Shown one piece after another: positions 1-5,702 of a stretch of 5,752 nucleotides of DNA (the stretch's first letter is position 1; every line of letters starts with the position of its first letter). Under the pieces are notes generated by a model that saw nothing but the letters and a program-made list of their open reading frames with translations, had not been told where the DNA came from and did not search any database. The stretch lies in contig JAGWUG010000067.1 in the NCBI GenBank assembly GCA_028868555.1, positions 1 through 5,752 on the forward strand, in the 5' to 3' direction. Origin of the DNA: Actinomycetales bacterium. GTDB taxonomy: Bacteria > Actinomycetota > Actinomycetes > Actinomycetales > Microbacteriaceae. The position numbers were made by a program, and so were the translations under genes.

Positions 1-498
1 GGCAAAGCGGGTGAGGAAGTTAGCCTCCTCCATGGCGCTGTCGCCACCGCCAACCACGGCAATGTTTACGTCGCGGAAGAAGAAGCCGTCGCAGGTGGCA
101 CACCAGGAAACTCCGTAACCGGAGAGCTCCTTTTCACGTGGAACACCCAGCTCGCGGTACTGCGCGCCGGTTGCCAGAATCACGGTCTTGGCTTCGTAGA
201 CGTCGCCCATGCCGGTCTTGACGATCTTCACGTCGCCGGTCAGTTCAAGCTCGGTGGCGTCGTCGTAGATTACCTCGGTGCCAAACTTCTCGGCCTGAGC
301 CTGGAAGTTGGTCATCAGGTCTGGGCCCATGACGCCCTCTGGGAAGCCAGGGTAGTTCTCCACCTCGGTGGTCTTCACCAACTCTCCACCAACCTCAACG
401 CTCGAGGCAATGAGCAGCGGCTTCAAACCGGCTCGGGCGGTGTAGATGGCGGCGGTCCAACCGGCTGGGCCGGAACCTACGATGATGACGTCGCGCAA
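1..498 (-). CDS. trxB: Thioredoxin reductase, N-terminal 166 residues (runs off the left edge)
   Basis: FAD- and NADPH-dependent thioredoxin-disulfide reductase of the cytoplasm, which keeps thioredoxin reduced. The visible part has the FAD-binding Rossmann motif VGSGPAG (residues 7-13), the GGEL/ENYPGF region (37-52), the ATG motif of the FAD domain (109-111), the redox-active CATC followed by DG (133-138) and the start of the NADPH-binding motif GGGDSAMEEA (150-159). The C-terminal half lies outside the window. The start is a TTG at 498-496. No ATG occurs in frame nearby, and a clear AAGGAG sits 6 nt upstream, so the start is well supported. It follows murJ by 56 nt on the same strand, so it may be co-transcribed with it or use its own promoter (see 552-557). 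One small oddity is Trp14 after GPAG, where Tyr is commoner. The identification is secure from the motifs. Confidence 0.97.
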   Translation of the reverse strand, partial: MRDVIIVGSGPAGWTAAIYTARAGLKPLLIASSVEVGGELVKTTEVENYPGFPEGVMGPDLMTNFQAQAEKFGTEVIYDDATELELTGDVKIVKTGMGDVYEAKTVILATGAQYRELGVPREKELSGYGVSWCATCDGFFFRDVNIAVVGGGDSAMEEANFLTRFA

Positions 499-504
499 GG
501 CGTG

Positions 505-510
505 CTCCTT
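505..510 (-). promoter_or_regulatory. Ribosome binding site AAGGAG deciding the TTG start of trxB
   Basis: Read on the minus strand, AAGGAG ends 6 nt before the TTG at 498-496. This is the main reason for choosing a TTG start. Translation from it immediately gives the canonical N-terminus MRDVIIVGSGPAG of thioredoxin reductases. Confidence 0.8.
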
Positions 511-551
511 GGAATTTGCGGGCCGGAATGGCTGCGCCTTGACCCAAACAA

Positions 552-557
552 ATTCTA
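552..557 (-). promoter_or_regulatory. Candidate -10 box TAGAAT upstream of trxB, overlapping the murJ stop
   Basis: Minus-strand TAGAAT fits the actinobacterial -10 consensus TANNNT. Its first three bases are the TAG stop codon of murJ. Transcription would start around 545, giving trxB a leader of about 47 nt. No good -35 box is visible 16-18 bp further upstream, so this is a weak call based on the hexamer and its position only. Confidence 0.3.
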
Positions 558-2195
558 TCGCTTGAGCATTCCCCGAACCCTGCCCAGAAGCGGGCCAACG
601 GTGGTTAACAGCAGCTTAAATTCGGGTGCTCGAATGGCCCAGAGCGTGCCAACAAAGCCCAGCAAAATCACCACACCGATGCCGCCGCAGGTGAGCACAG
701 CATCCAGGATGGAGCGCACCGCAAAGTGACCAAGGCTGGTGCCGCCAGCCAGGCTCAGCACCAGCTTGCCCAGCAGACCGCCAACCAGGGCCGCAATCGC
801 GAAGCGGAAGATCGAACCAACCAGACCGGTGCCGAAGCTTCCAATCCGACGGCGGAGCAGGAAGTAGTAAAGCATCGTGGAAATAAGAACCGTGCCGCTA
901 GTGAGGAAGGCCAGCGTCTGCACGCGGTGGATTGGAGCCACCTGCACCTGAATGACGAGCGCGCCAGCGATGTAGAGCGCCGATTGCAGCAGGGTGATGT
1001 AGAACGGGGTCTTGGTGTCTTCCAGTGAGTAGAACGCCTTCTGCATGAAGAAGCCCAGGCTGAACGGCAGCAAGCCAACCATGAACGCCACCAGAACCTT
1101 GGCTAGCGCCATGGTGCCGGCGTATTCGCCAACAAAGACGCGGCTGATTGGGTAGGCCAGCACAATCAGCGCCGCCGTGGCCAGCACGCTGATTAGGCCG
1201 ACGATGCGCATGCCGTCGCGCAGGTCCTGCTTGACCTCGGTCATCTTGCCCTCGTGGGCGTGGGTGGCAATACGGGTGAAGTAGACCGTGGCCAACGAAA
1301 CCGTGCCAACGCTGTGGGGCAGCATGAAGATCAGCCAGGCAATGCCGGAGGCGGCCACCGATGCCACATCGCCGCCGGCTCGACCTTCAACCGCCGAGGA
1401 TGCCACCGAGGACTGGAAGATTCCGGCGATCTGAGTGGCCAAAACCATGGCCAGTGTCCAGGCGCCAGCCTTGAGGGCCGGGCCGAGGCCGAAGCCGCGC
1501 CACTGGAAGTTTGGCTTGAAGTGCAGGCCGATGCGGCGCCAGGCGAAGAGCAGGATGATGGCCTGGGCGGCAACTCCGGCGGTTGCCGAGACTGCCAGGA
1601 GAGTTATCTGCCCGGCACCCCAGTGCTCCACCGAATTCTTGCCAGTTGGGTCCATGCCGAAGATGGCGATGTACGCACCCATGCCCAGAAGCGAGACCAC
1701 GTTGTTGAGCACCGGAGCCCACATGTACGGGCCGAAGGCGCTGCGCGCGTTGAGCACCTCGCCCAGCATGGAGTAAAGCCCGTAGAAGAACAGTTGCGGC
1801 AGGCACCAGTAGGCGAAGGCAGTTGCCAGCGCCAGGTGCGATGGCTTCCAGCCCGAGGTGTAGATGCTCACCAGCAGGGGAGCGGCCAGGGTGGCCACCA
1901 GTGCGATTCCACCAAACGCCACGATTGCCATGGTCAACAGGCGGTTAATGTAGCCGGCACCGCCATCGATGTGGGAGCGGGCTTTGACCAGCTGAGGAAC
2001 GAGGATGGCGTTGAGCACGCCACCGGCGATGATTGCCCAGACGTTGTTTGGAAGCTGATTGGCCACGCCAAAGGCATCGGCAGCGTTGGTGGTCACGCCA
2101 ATCATGGCTGCCAGGAGCACGGCACGGATGAAGCCGAGCACTCGACTGACCACTGTGCCGCTGGCCATGATCAGACTGGACCGAGCTACGCTCAC
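555..2195 (-). CDS. murJ: Lipid II flippase MurJ (MviN family), 546 aa
   Basis: Polytopic inner-membrane MOP-superfamily protein that flips the peptidoglycan precursor lipid II to the outer face of the membrane. The sequence is a chain of hydrophobic segments, consistent with the roughly 14 helices of the family. It opens with the hallmark ARSSLIMASGTVVSRVLGF followed by IR. Arg18, Arg24 and Asp40 match E. coli R18, R24 and D39, while the positions of E. coli R52 and R270 appear to be non-arginine (by-eye alignment). It lacks the long C-terminal pseudokinase extension of mycobacterial MviN. The GTG at 2195 is chosen because AGGA lies 5 nt upstream, it follows the preceding stop by 7 nt, and the N-terminus then aligns with the family. 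An in-frame ATG at 2288 would run 31 codons back into the upstream gene, and an ATG at 2168 would cut into helix 1. It sits in an apparent operon with the DUF6049-like gene and trxB. Confidence 0.96.
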   Translation of the reverse strand: MSVARSSLIMASGTVVSRVLGFIRAVLLAAMIGVTTNAADAFGVANQLPNNVWAIIAGGVLNAILVPQLVKARSHIDGGAGYINRLLTMAIVAFGGIALVATLAAPLLVSIYTSGWKPSHLALATAFAYWCLPQLFFYGLYSMLGEVLNARSAFGPYMWAPVLNNVVSLLGMGAYIAIFGMDPTGKNSVEHWGAGQITLLAVSATAGVAAQAIILLFAWRRIGLHFKPNFQWRGFGLGPALKAGAWTLAMVLATQIAGIFQSSVASSAVEGRAGGDVASVAASGIAWLIFMLPHSVGTVSLATVYFTRIATHAHEGKMTEVKQDLRDGMRIVGLISVLATAALIVLAYPISRVFVGEYAGTMALAKVLVAFMVGLLPFSLGFFMQKAFYSLEDTKTPFYITLLQSALYIAGALVIQVQVAPIHRVQTLAFLTSGTVLISTMLYYFLLRRRIGSFGTGLVGSIFRFAIAALVGGLLGKLVLSLAGGTSLGHFAVRSILDAVLTCGGIGVVILLGFVGTLWAIRAPEFKLLLTTVGPLLGRVRGMLKR

Positions 2196-2202
2196 TGAAT
2201 TC

Positions 2203-2712
2203 CTAACCCGCAACCTTTTGGCGGCGTTTGCGAACCGTGCGGACCACACCAACCACCAGCAGGGCAACCACGGCAGCGGCAAATCCACCGATGAGGCTGT
2301 CTTCCACCTCGGCGTTAATGGTGAGATTCAGATTTACCGCTTCTCCCAGTGAAAGTCCTGAAAAAGTGGTGAGCCAGGCGTGGAGCACAACGTTGCCGTC
2401 GGCGATGGCGGTAACCGGAACCTGCGCCACGTAGGTGGTGTTGGCCGGAACGGTCACCTCAATGGCGGCTGGAATTAGCGCGCTCAGGTTGGTTGGGGCC
2501 ACGTGCACCTGCACGCGAATCTCGGTGGGGAAGTCGTTCTGAATGGAGATCGGCAGCTTGCTGCTGCGGCTCACCAGGTGAATGGTGCTGCCCGGGACAA
2601 TCTTGATGGCGGTTGGCGGTAGCGGGTTACTGAAAGGCACCGATGCGGCTGCGCCCGTGGCTGGCACCAGCGCCAAAACCAAGGCTGCAAGAGCGGCCCA
2701 GAACCGGCTCAC
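2203..2712 (-). CDS. Small exported membrane-anchored protein, DUF6049-like C-terminal domain, 169 aa
   Basis: Function unknown. What can be seen is a signal peptide (Arg3, a hydrophobic stretch at about 6-18, likely cleavage after AAA at 21-23), then a Thr/Val-rich beta-type extracytoplasmic domain (about 35-135), one membrane helix (about 140-157) and a basic cytoplasmic tail (RTVRKRRQK). The predicted topology is outside-facing with a C-terminal anchor. The stretch from NDFPTEIRVQV to the tail, including VTVPANTT and VPVTAIADGNV, resembles the C-terminal end of actinobacterial DUF6049 proteins. Those lie between NUDIX and murJ genes and are usually several hundred residues long, so this would be a strongly reduced version. 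The GTG at 2712 shares GTGA with the NUDIX stop and has GGAG 8 nt upstream. A longer ATG start at 2730 adds only six residues and lacks a comparable site. Coupling to murJ hints at an envelope role, which is inference. Confidence 0.82.
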   Translation of the reverse strand: MSRFWAALAALVLALVPATGAAASVPFSNPLPPTAIKIVPGSTIHLVSRSSKLPISIQNDFPTEIRVQVHVAPTNLSALIPAAIEVTVPANTTYVAQVPVTAIADGNVVLHAWLTTFSGLSLGEAVNLNLTINAEVEDSLIGGFAAAVVALLVVGVVRTVRKRRQKVAG

Positions 2713-3176
2713 GCCTGGTTCTCCACCCACTCGATGACGCCGCGGGCGATTCTGCGCTCGTTTTCGTGCGCGAGCGAGGAGAGCAGAATCTCCAGCTCGA
2801 ACCAGCGGGCCTCGACGGCCTCCTGGTCTGGGTCGCCCTCGACGGTGAGGTCTCCGCCAGTCTGACGGAAGAGGTAGTGATGCACAGTCTTGGCGATTAG
2901 CTTTGGACCGGCCGAAAACTCGTACTGAATTTGACCCAGCGGGTGCAGGATTTCAACCTCGAGGCCGGTTTCCTCGTAGACCTCGCGAACCGCGGCCTGC
3001 TCGAGGGTTTCTTCACCCTCCGGGTGGCCCTTTGGCACACACCAGTCGATGCGTCCGGAGCGGGAAAGTCGGCCAATCAGTGCCACGCGATTGGAGCCAT
3101 CGGCCGCCAAAACAAACCCGCCGGCGGAAGTCTCAAGAACCCGCCTTCTGGGGCGCGAAAACTTCCGGTCACTCAT
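2709..3176 (-). CDS. NUDIX hydrolase, 155 aa
   Basis: Cytoplasmic NUDIX-superfamily pyrophosphohydrolase. The complete Nudix box is visible: Gly50, Glu56, then Arg64-Glu65, Glu68-Glu69 and Gly71-Leu72 (GHPEGE...REVYEETGL), with the usual metal-binding glutamates. It is preceded by the family's WCVPKG at 45-50. The N-terminal SAGGFVLA and IALIGR-like strands (17-36) and HHYLFR further on fit a single Nudix fold without extra domains. The substrate cannot be read from the sequence: a nucleoside diphosphate derivative, a dinucleoside polyphosphate or an oxidised nucleotide are all possible. The N-terminus is basic (residues 4-12). The ATG at 3176 has no Shine-Dalgarno upstream but has a -10-like hexamer placed for leaderless transcription. 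Its stop overlaps the next gene's GTG, so translation of the two is probably coupled. Confidence 0.95.
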   Translation of the reverse strand: MSDRKFSRPRRRVLETSAGGFVLAADGSNRVALIGRLSRSGRIDWCVPKGHPEGEETLEQAAVREVYEETGLEVEILHPLGQIQYEFSAGPKLIAKTVHHYLFRQTGGDLTVEGDPDQEAVEARWFELEILLSSLAHENERRIARGVIEWVENQA

Positions 3177-3231
3177 GGCTTAAGACTAACGCTCGGGCGC
3201 CCCCGCACGGCCCTGTGAGAAACTGAAAGCG
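3177..3231. promoter_or_regulatory. Divergent intergenic region between the NUDIX and CCA genes
   Basis: This 55-bp spacer must hold the promoters of both outward-reading units unless they start elsewhere. It contains the perfect 8-bp palindrome GGGCGCCC at 3195-3202, which could be an operator or just GC-rich chance. On the plus strand, GAAACT (3219-3224) preceded by TGA lies 7 nt before the CCA ATG and is a weak extended -10 candidate for another leaderless start. Neither start codon has a convincing Shine-Dalgarno. Confidence 0.45.
3183..3188 (-). promoter_or_regulatory. Candidate -10 box TAGTCT for a leaderless NUDIX operon transcript
   Basis: Minus-strand TAGTCT matches TANNNT and ends 6 nt before the NUDIX ATG (3176-3174), so transcription would begin at or next to the A of the start codon. 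That agrees with the lack of a ribosome binding site. A -35 match is not evident. Leaderless mRNAs are common in actinobacteria. Confidence 0.4.
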
Positions 3232-4653
3232 ATGAATAGCGTTGCCCAAGCCCTAGAAAACCTAAACGAACTCACCTCGGGTGAGCTCTTTTTGCGTTTG
3301 GGCCGCATCTTCTCCGATGCTGGGCACGAGCTAGCCCTGGTGGGCGGACCGGTGCGCGACGCATTCCTGGGCCGAAAGGCGCCAGACCTGGACTTCACCA
3401 CCTCCGCACTTCCGGACGAGACCATCAAGATCCTCAAGGGCAACGTCGATGCCTGGTGGGACATCGGCAAGGAGTTCGGCACCATCGGTGCTCGCATCGG
3501 TGATGACACGGTTGAAATCACCACCTACCGCGCCGACGAATACGACGAGACCAGCCGCAAGCCGCTGGTGGCGTTTGGCAAGAGCCTGGAGGCGGACCTC
3601 TTCCGCCGTGACTTCACGGTGAACGCCATGGCGCTGCGCCTGCCGGACAAGGTTTTTGTTGACCCGACCAACGGTTTGCAGGATCTGCTCGATGGCGTGC
3701 TGAAGACGCCTATTGAACCTGAGATTTCGTTCTCCGATGACCCACTGCGAATGCTGCGAGGCGCTCGCTTTGCCAGCCAGCTTGGCTTTGAGATTGAACC
3801 AAAGACCTTTGAGGCCATGCAGGCCATGACCGACCGCTTGGAGATTGTTAGCGCCGAGCGCATCCAGGTGGAGCTCACCAAGCTGATGCTGGGAGCGCAC
3901 CCGCGCGCCGGTCTGACCGCGCTGGTTGACTCCGGCCTGGCCGAGAAGGTGCTGCCCGAGCTGCCGGCGCTCCGCCTTGAGAGCGACGAGCACCACCACC
4001 ACAAGGATGTCTACGAGCACACCCTCACCGTGGTGGAGCAGGCCATCTCCTACGAGAAGGACTACGGGCTGGAGCCAGACTTTGTGCTGCGTTTCGCCGC
4101 GCTGCTGCACGATATCGGCAAGCCCGCCACCAAGCGTAAGGAGCCGGGTGGAGCAGTGAGCTTCCACCAGCACGACCTGGTTGGCGCCAAGCTGGCCGGA
4201 AACCGCATGCGCGAACTCAAGTTCGACAACGCCACCATCAAGGCAGTGAAGGAATTGGTGCGCCTGCACCTGCGCTTCTTTGGCTACGGCGAGAACGACC
4301 CCTGGACCGATTCCGCCGTGCGCCGCTACGTGCGGGATGCCGGCGACCTACTCACCCGCCTACACGCGCTCACCCGCGCCGACGTCACCACTCGCAACAA
4401 GCGCAAGGCCGACCGCTTGGCCCACGCCTACGACGACCTGGAGCGCCGAATTGCCGAGCTCGCCGAGCAGGAGGAGCTGGGCGCGATTCGCCCAGACCTG
4501 GACGGCGAGGACATCATGCGCATCCTCGGTCTCAAGCCAAGCCGCGAGGTTGGCGAGGCCTACTCGTTCCTCATGGAACTGAGGATGGACGAGGGCAGCA
4601 TCGGTGCGGAAGAAGCAGAAAAACGCTTGCTTGCCTGGTGGAACGCAAGGTAG
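3232..4653 (+). CDS. cca: CCA-adding tRNA nucleotidyltransferase (class II, with HD domain), 473 aa
   Basis: Adds or repairs the 3'-terminal CCA of tRNAs from CTP and ATP in the cytoplasm. The nucleotidyltransferase head shows LVGGPVRD (36-43), the metal-binding DLDFTT with Asp52 and Asp54, and RRDFTVNAMA (125-134). DDPLRMLRGARF (169-180) and ERIQVEL (209-215) mark the nucleotide-selecting and RNA-binding neck. An HD phosphohydrolase domain follows, with YEHT (His263), LLHDIGKP (His293-Asp294) and FHQHD (His312, His314), as in most actinobacterial versions. The length is normal for the family. The ATG at 3232 gives the standard N-terminus, but its ribosome binding site is poor and it may be leaderless. 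It diverges from the NUDIX gene, an arrangement usual in this phylum. Databases also label such proteins pcnA, but a poly(A) polymerase role is less likely. The 3' end appears to carry the promoter of the rpsF operon. Confidence 0.97.
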   Translation: MNSVAQALENLNELTSGELFLRLGRIFSDAGHELALVGGPVRDAFLGRKAPDLDFTTSALPDETIKILKGNVDAWWDIGKEFGTIGARIGDDTVEITTYRADEYDETSRKPLVAFGKSLEADLFRRDFTVNAMALRLPDKVFVDPTNGLQDLLDGVLKTPIEPEISFSDDPLRMLRGARFASQLGFEIEPKTFEAMQAMTDRLEIVSAERIQVELTKLMLGAHPRAGLTALVDSGLAEKVLPELPALRLESDEHHHHKDVYEHTLTVVEQAISYEKDYGLEPDFVLRFAALLHDIGKPATKRKEPGGAVSFHQHDLVGAKLAGNRMRELKFDNATIKAVKELVRLHLRFFGYGENDPWTDSAVRRYVRDAGDLLTRLHALTRADVTTRNKRKADRLAHAYDDLERRIAELAEQEELGAIRPDLDGEDIMRILGLKPSREVGEAYSFLMELRMDEGSIGAEEAEKRLLAWWNAR

Positions 4654-4656
4654 TCT
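4627..4656 (+). promoter_or_regulatory. Candidate housekeeping promoter for rpsF-ssb-rpsR
   Basis: TTGCTT (4627-4632), an 18-bp spacer and TAGTCT (4651-4656) resemble a sigma-A-type -35/-10 pair. The -10 begins on the TAG stop of the CCA gene. The expected start is near 4663, exactly where the first inverted repeat of the leader begins, which leaves a leader of about 100 nt. Read-through from the CCA gene is the alternative. Confidence 0.5.
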
Positions 4657-4662
4657 AGAAAG

Positions 4663-4699
4663 GTTGCGCCATTTTGGCCTACCTGGCCTTTTGCGCAAC
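4663..4699 (+). repeat. Nested inverted repeat at the start of the rpsF leader
   Basis: GTTGCGC (4663-4669) pairs perfectly with GCGCAAC (4693-4699). Between them, GGCC (4676-4679) and GGCC (4685-4688) pair around a TACCT loop, flanked by T-rich strands that would form an internal loop. The inner hairpin is followed by TTTT but is only 4 bp, so it is a poor intrinsic terminator. The outer stem has no T-run after it. It is more likely a structured leader segment than a terminator of the CCA gene. Confidence 0.5.
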
Positions 4700-4708
4700 A
4701 TTGCATTT

Positions 4709-4759
4709 ACCCTCCTGCCATGGAAAGCCCATGGCCGTTCTAGTCCAAAGGAGGTGGGT
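4709..4759 (+). promoter_or_regulatory. Probable S6:S18 autoregulatory leader of rpsF
   Basis: GCCATGG (4717-4723) and CCATGGC (4729-4735) form a perfect 7-bp hairpin with the loop AAAGC. It is enclosed by a second stem pairing CCTCCT (4711-4716) with AGGAGG (4749-4754), the rpsF Shine-Dalgarno. An alternative register pairs ACCC (4709-4712) with GGGT (4756-4759) and TCCT (4713-4716) with AGGA (4749-4752). A one-sided 3' bulge (4736-4748) separates the stems, and CCG (4735-4737) lies at the junction. Two stems with a CCG beside the upper one are the recognised features of the S6:S18 ribosomal leader found before rpsF in many bacteria. Binding of surplus S6:S18 would hold the ribosome binding site closed. 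The pairings are seen in the sequence. The identity is inferred, with no covariance check. Confidence 0.65.
4747..4754 (+). promoter_or_regulatory. Strong Shine-Dalgarno of rpsF (AAAGGAGG)
   Basis: Near-perfect match to the anti-Shine-Dalgarno, ending 10 nt before the ATG at 4765, a slightly long gap. Its AGGAGG core is complementary to CCTCCT at 4711-4716, so it can be hidden in the leader structure. Confidence 0.85.
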
Positions 4760-4764
4760 TACTT

Positions 4765-5151
4765 ATGCATCCTTACGAGGTCATGGTTCTCCTCGACCCA
4801 ACCGTCGACGAGCGTACCGTTGCACCAAGCCTCGACAAGTTCCTCAACGTCATCCGCAATGGTGAAGGCACCATTGAAAAGGTTGACATCTGGGGACGTC
4901 GTCGCCTTGCCTACGAAATCGCCAAGAAGACCGAAGCCATCTACGCCGTCATCAACCTGGTCGCCAAGTCGGCCGACGTTGACGAGCTTGACCGTCAGCT
5001 GAAGCTGTCGGAGGCTGTTCTTCGCACCAAGGTTCTGCGCGCAGACCAGGCGATCGTAAACATCAAGCCAGTTGAGGTCCCTGAGATCACCGCTGCAGAG
5101 ATTGCCGACACCAAGCCAGCACGCAAGCCTTCGGCTCGCGCTGCCAAGTAA
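4765..5151 (+). CDS. rpsF: 30S ribosomal protein bS6, 128 aa
   Basis: Small-subunit protein that binds the central domain of 16S rRNA as a dimer with bS18. The N-terminus [19 protein letters not shown], the [10 protein letters not shown] core (about 43-52) and the [15 protein letters not shown] strand (about 78-92) are the standard S6 fold. The last 25 or so residues (from about 103) form a low-complexity Ala/Pro/Lys/Arg tail, as often seen in actinobacterial S6. The ATG at 4765 has a strong Shine-Dalgarno and gives the family N-terminus directly. It is the first gene of the rpsF-ssb-rpsR operon, and a structured leader upstream suggests feedback control by S6:S18. ssb follows after 20 nt. 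Confidence 0.98.
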   Translation: MHPYEVMVLLDPTVDERTVAPSLDKFLNVIRNGEGTIEKVDIWGRRRLAYEIAKKTEAIYAVINLVAKSADVDELDRQLKLSEAVLRTKVLRADQAIVNIKPVEVPEITAAEIADTKPARKPSARAAK

Positions 5152-5171
5152 GTCAAAGAGAGAAAAAGACT

Positions 5172-5672
5172 ATGGCCGGGGAAGTAAACGTCACGATCGT
5201 TGGCAATCTTGCCGCTGATCCTGAGCTGCGTTACACCCAGGGTGGCGTAGCCGTCACCTCGCTGCGTGTGGGTTCTACCCCACGTACCTTCAACCGTCAG
5301 ACCAGCCAGTGGGAAGACGGCGAAACCGTATGGGTTCGCTGCACCGCTTGGCGTGAGCTGGCTGAGAACATCGCAAACTCCCTGCACAAGGGTGCCCGCG
5401 TTGTTGTCACCGGTCGTCTGAAGGCACCATCGGCTTACCAGGCCGCCAATGGCGAGGCTCGCGCTTCGCTCGAGCTCGAGATTGAGGACATCGGTGCATC
5501 GTTGCTTCGCGCAACCGCCGTTGTTACCAACCGTGCTCGTGAGGCCGGCGCCGTAGGTGGACGTAGCGACAACCCTTGGGGCGACGCACCTGCCGCACGC
5601 ACCGCTGCACCTAGCGACGATGCCTGGGCTAACCCAGGTACCGCCGCCGGTGGCGATGACACCCCGTTCTAA
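5172..5672 (+). CDS. ssb: Single-stranded DNA-binding protein SSB, 166 aa
   Basis: Homotetrameric SSB that coats single-stranded DNA in replication, recombination and repair and recruits partner proteins through its C-terminal tip. The OB-fold (about 1-110) shows VTIVGNLAADPELRYTQGG (7-25), WVRCTAWRELAENIANSL (54-71) and KGARVVVTGRLK (73-84). A disordered Gly/Ala/Pro-rich linker with Trp-containing patches follows, and the protein ends in the acidic tip DDTPF, a variant of DDDIPF that keeps the essential terminal Pro-Phe. The ATG at 5172 is fixed by the conserved start of the fold. Its ribosome binding site is weak (GAGAG at 5158-5162, 9 nt away), so translation may depend on coupling with rpsF, 20 nt upstream. 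The position between rpsF and rpsR is typical of bacteria. Confidence 0.98.
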   Translation: MAGEVNVTIVGNLAADPELRYTQGGVAVTSLRVGSTPRTFNRQTSQWEDGETVWVRCTAWRELAENIANSLHKGARVVVTGRLKAPSAYQAANGEARASLELEIEDIGASLLRATAVVTNRAREAGAVGGRSDNPWGDAPAARTAAPSDDAWANPGTAAGGDDTPF

Positions 5673-5689
5673 ATCTTTTAAAGACCAAT

Positions 5690-5694
5690 AGGAG
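5690..5694 (+). promoter_or_regulatory. Shine-Dalgarno AGGAG of rpsR
   Basis: AGGAG lies 8 nt before the ATG at 5703, inside the 30-bp ssb-rpsR spacer. The spacer is unusually AT-rich for the window and has no terminator, which supports co-transcription. Confidence 0.75.
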
Positions 5695-5702
5695 AAAACA
5701 AC

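Noticed and set aside
1254..2198. 314-codon open frame on the plus strand opposite murJ
   Set aside because: It is the antisense shadow of a GC-rich gene. Its translation is Gly/His/Gln-rich low complexity with no family motif, while the minus strand encodes an unmistakable MurJ.
2196..2288. Longer murJ start at the ATG at 2288
   Set aside because: It would add 31 residues that overlap the upstream coding sequence and do not belong to the MurJ N-terminus. The GTG at 2195 has a Shine-Dalgarno and correct alignment.
2713..2730. Longer start (ATG at 2730) for the DUF6049-like protein
   Set aside because: It adds six residues, including Gly-Gly and acidic Glu, ahead of the signal peptide. The GTG at 2712 overlaps the NUDIX stop as GTGA and has GGAG at proper spacing.
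3991..4002. Four consecutive histidines in the CCA enzyme, suggesting a tag or unusual metal site
   Set aside because: A His-rich run just before KDVYEHT is normal at the entry to the HD domain of this family. It is not an artefact and not notable.
3331..4269. 312-codon open frame on the minus strand opposite cca
   Set aside because: The composition is rich in Gln, His, Gly and Val with no recognisable domain. The opposite strand carries all CCA-enzyme motifs across the same span.
4676..4692. GGCC hairpin plus TTTT as an intrinsic terminator of cca
   Set aside because: The stem is only 4 bp and the T-run only four bases, too weak to call. It also lies inside the longer inverted repeat and after the candidate rpsF promoter.
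4604..5002. Plus-strand open frame covering the rpsF leader and the start of rpsF
   Set aside because: It starts inside cca and runs out of frame through rpsF, with a Ser/Pro/Thr-rich translation. It is inconsistent with the regulatory leader and with bS6.
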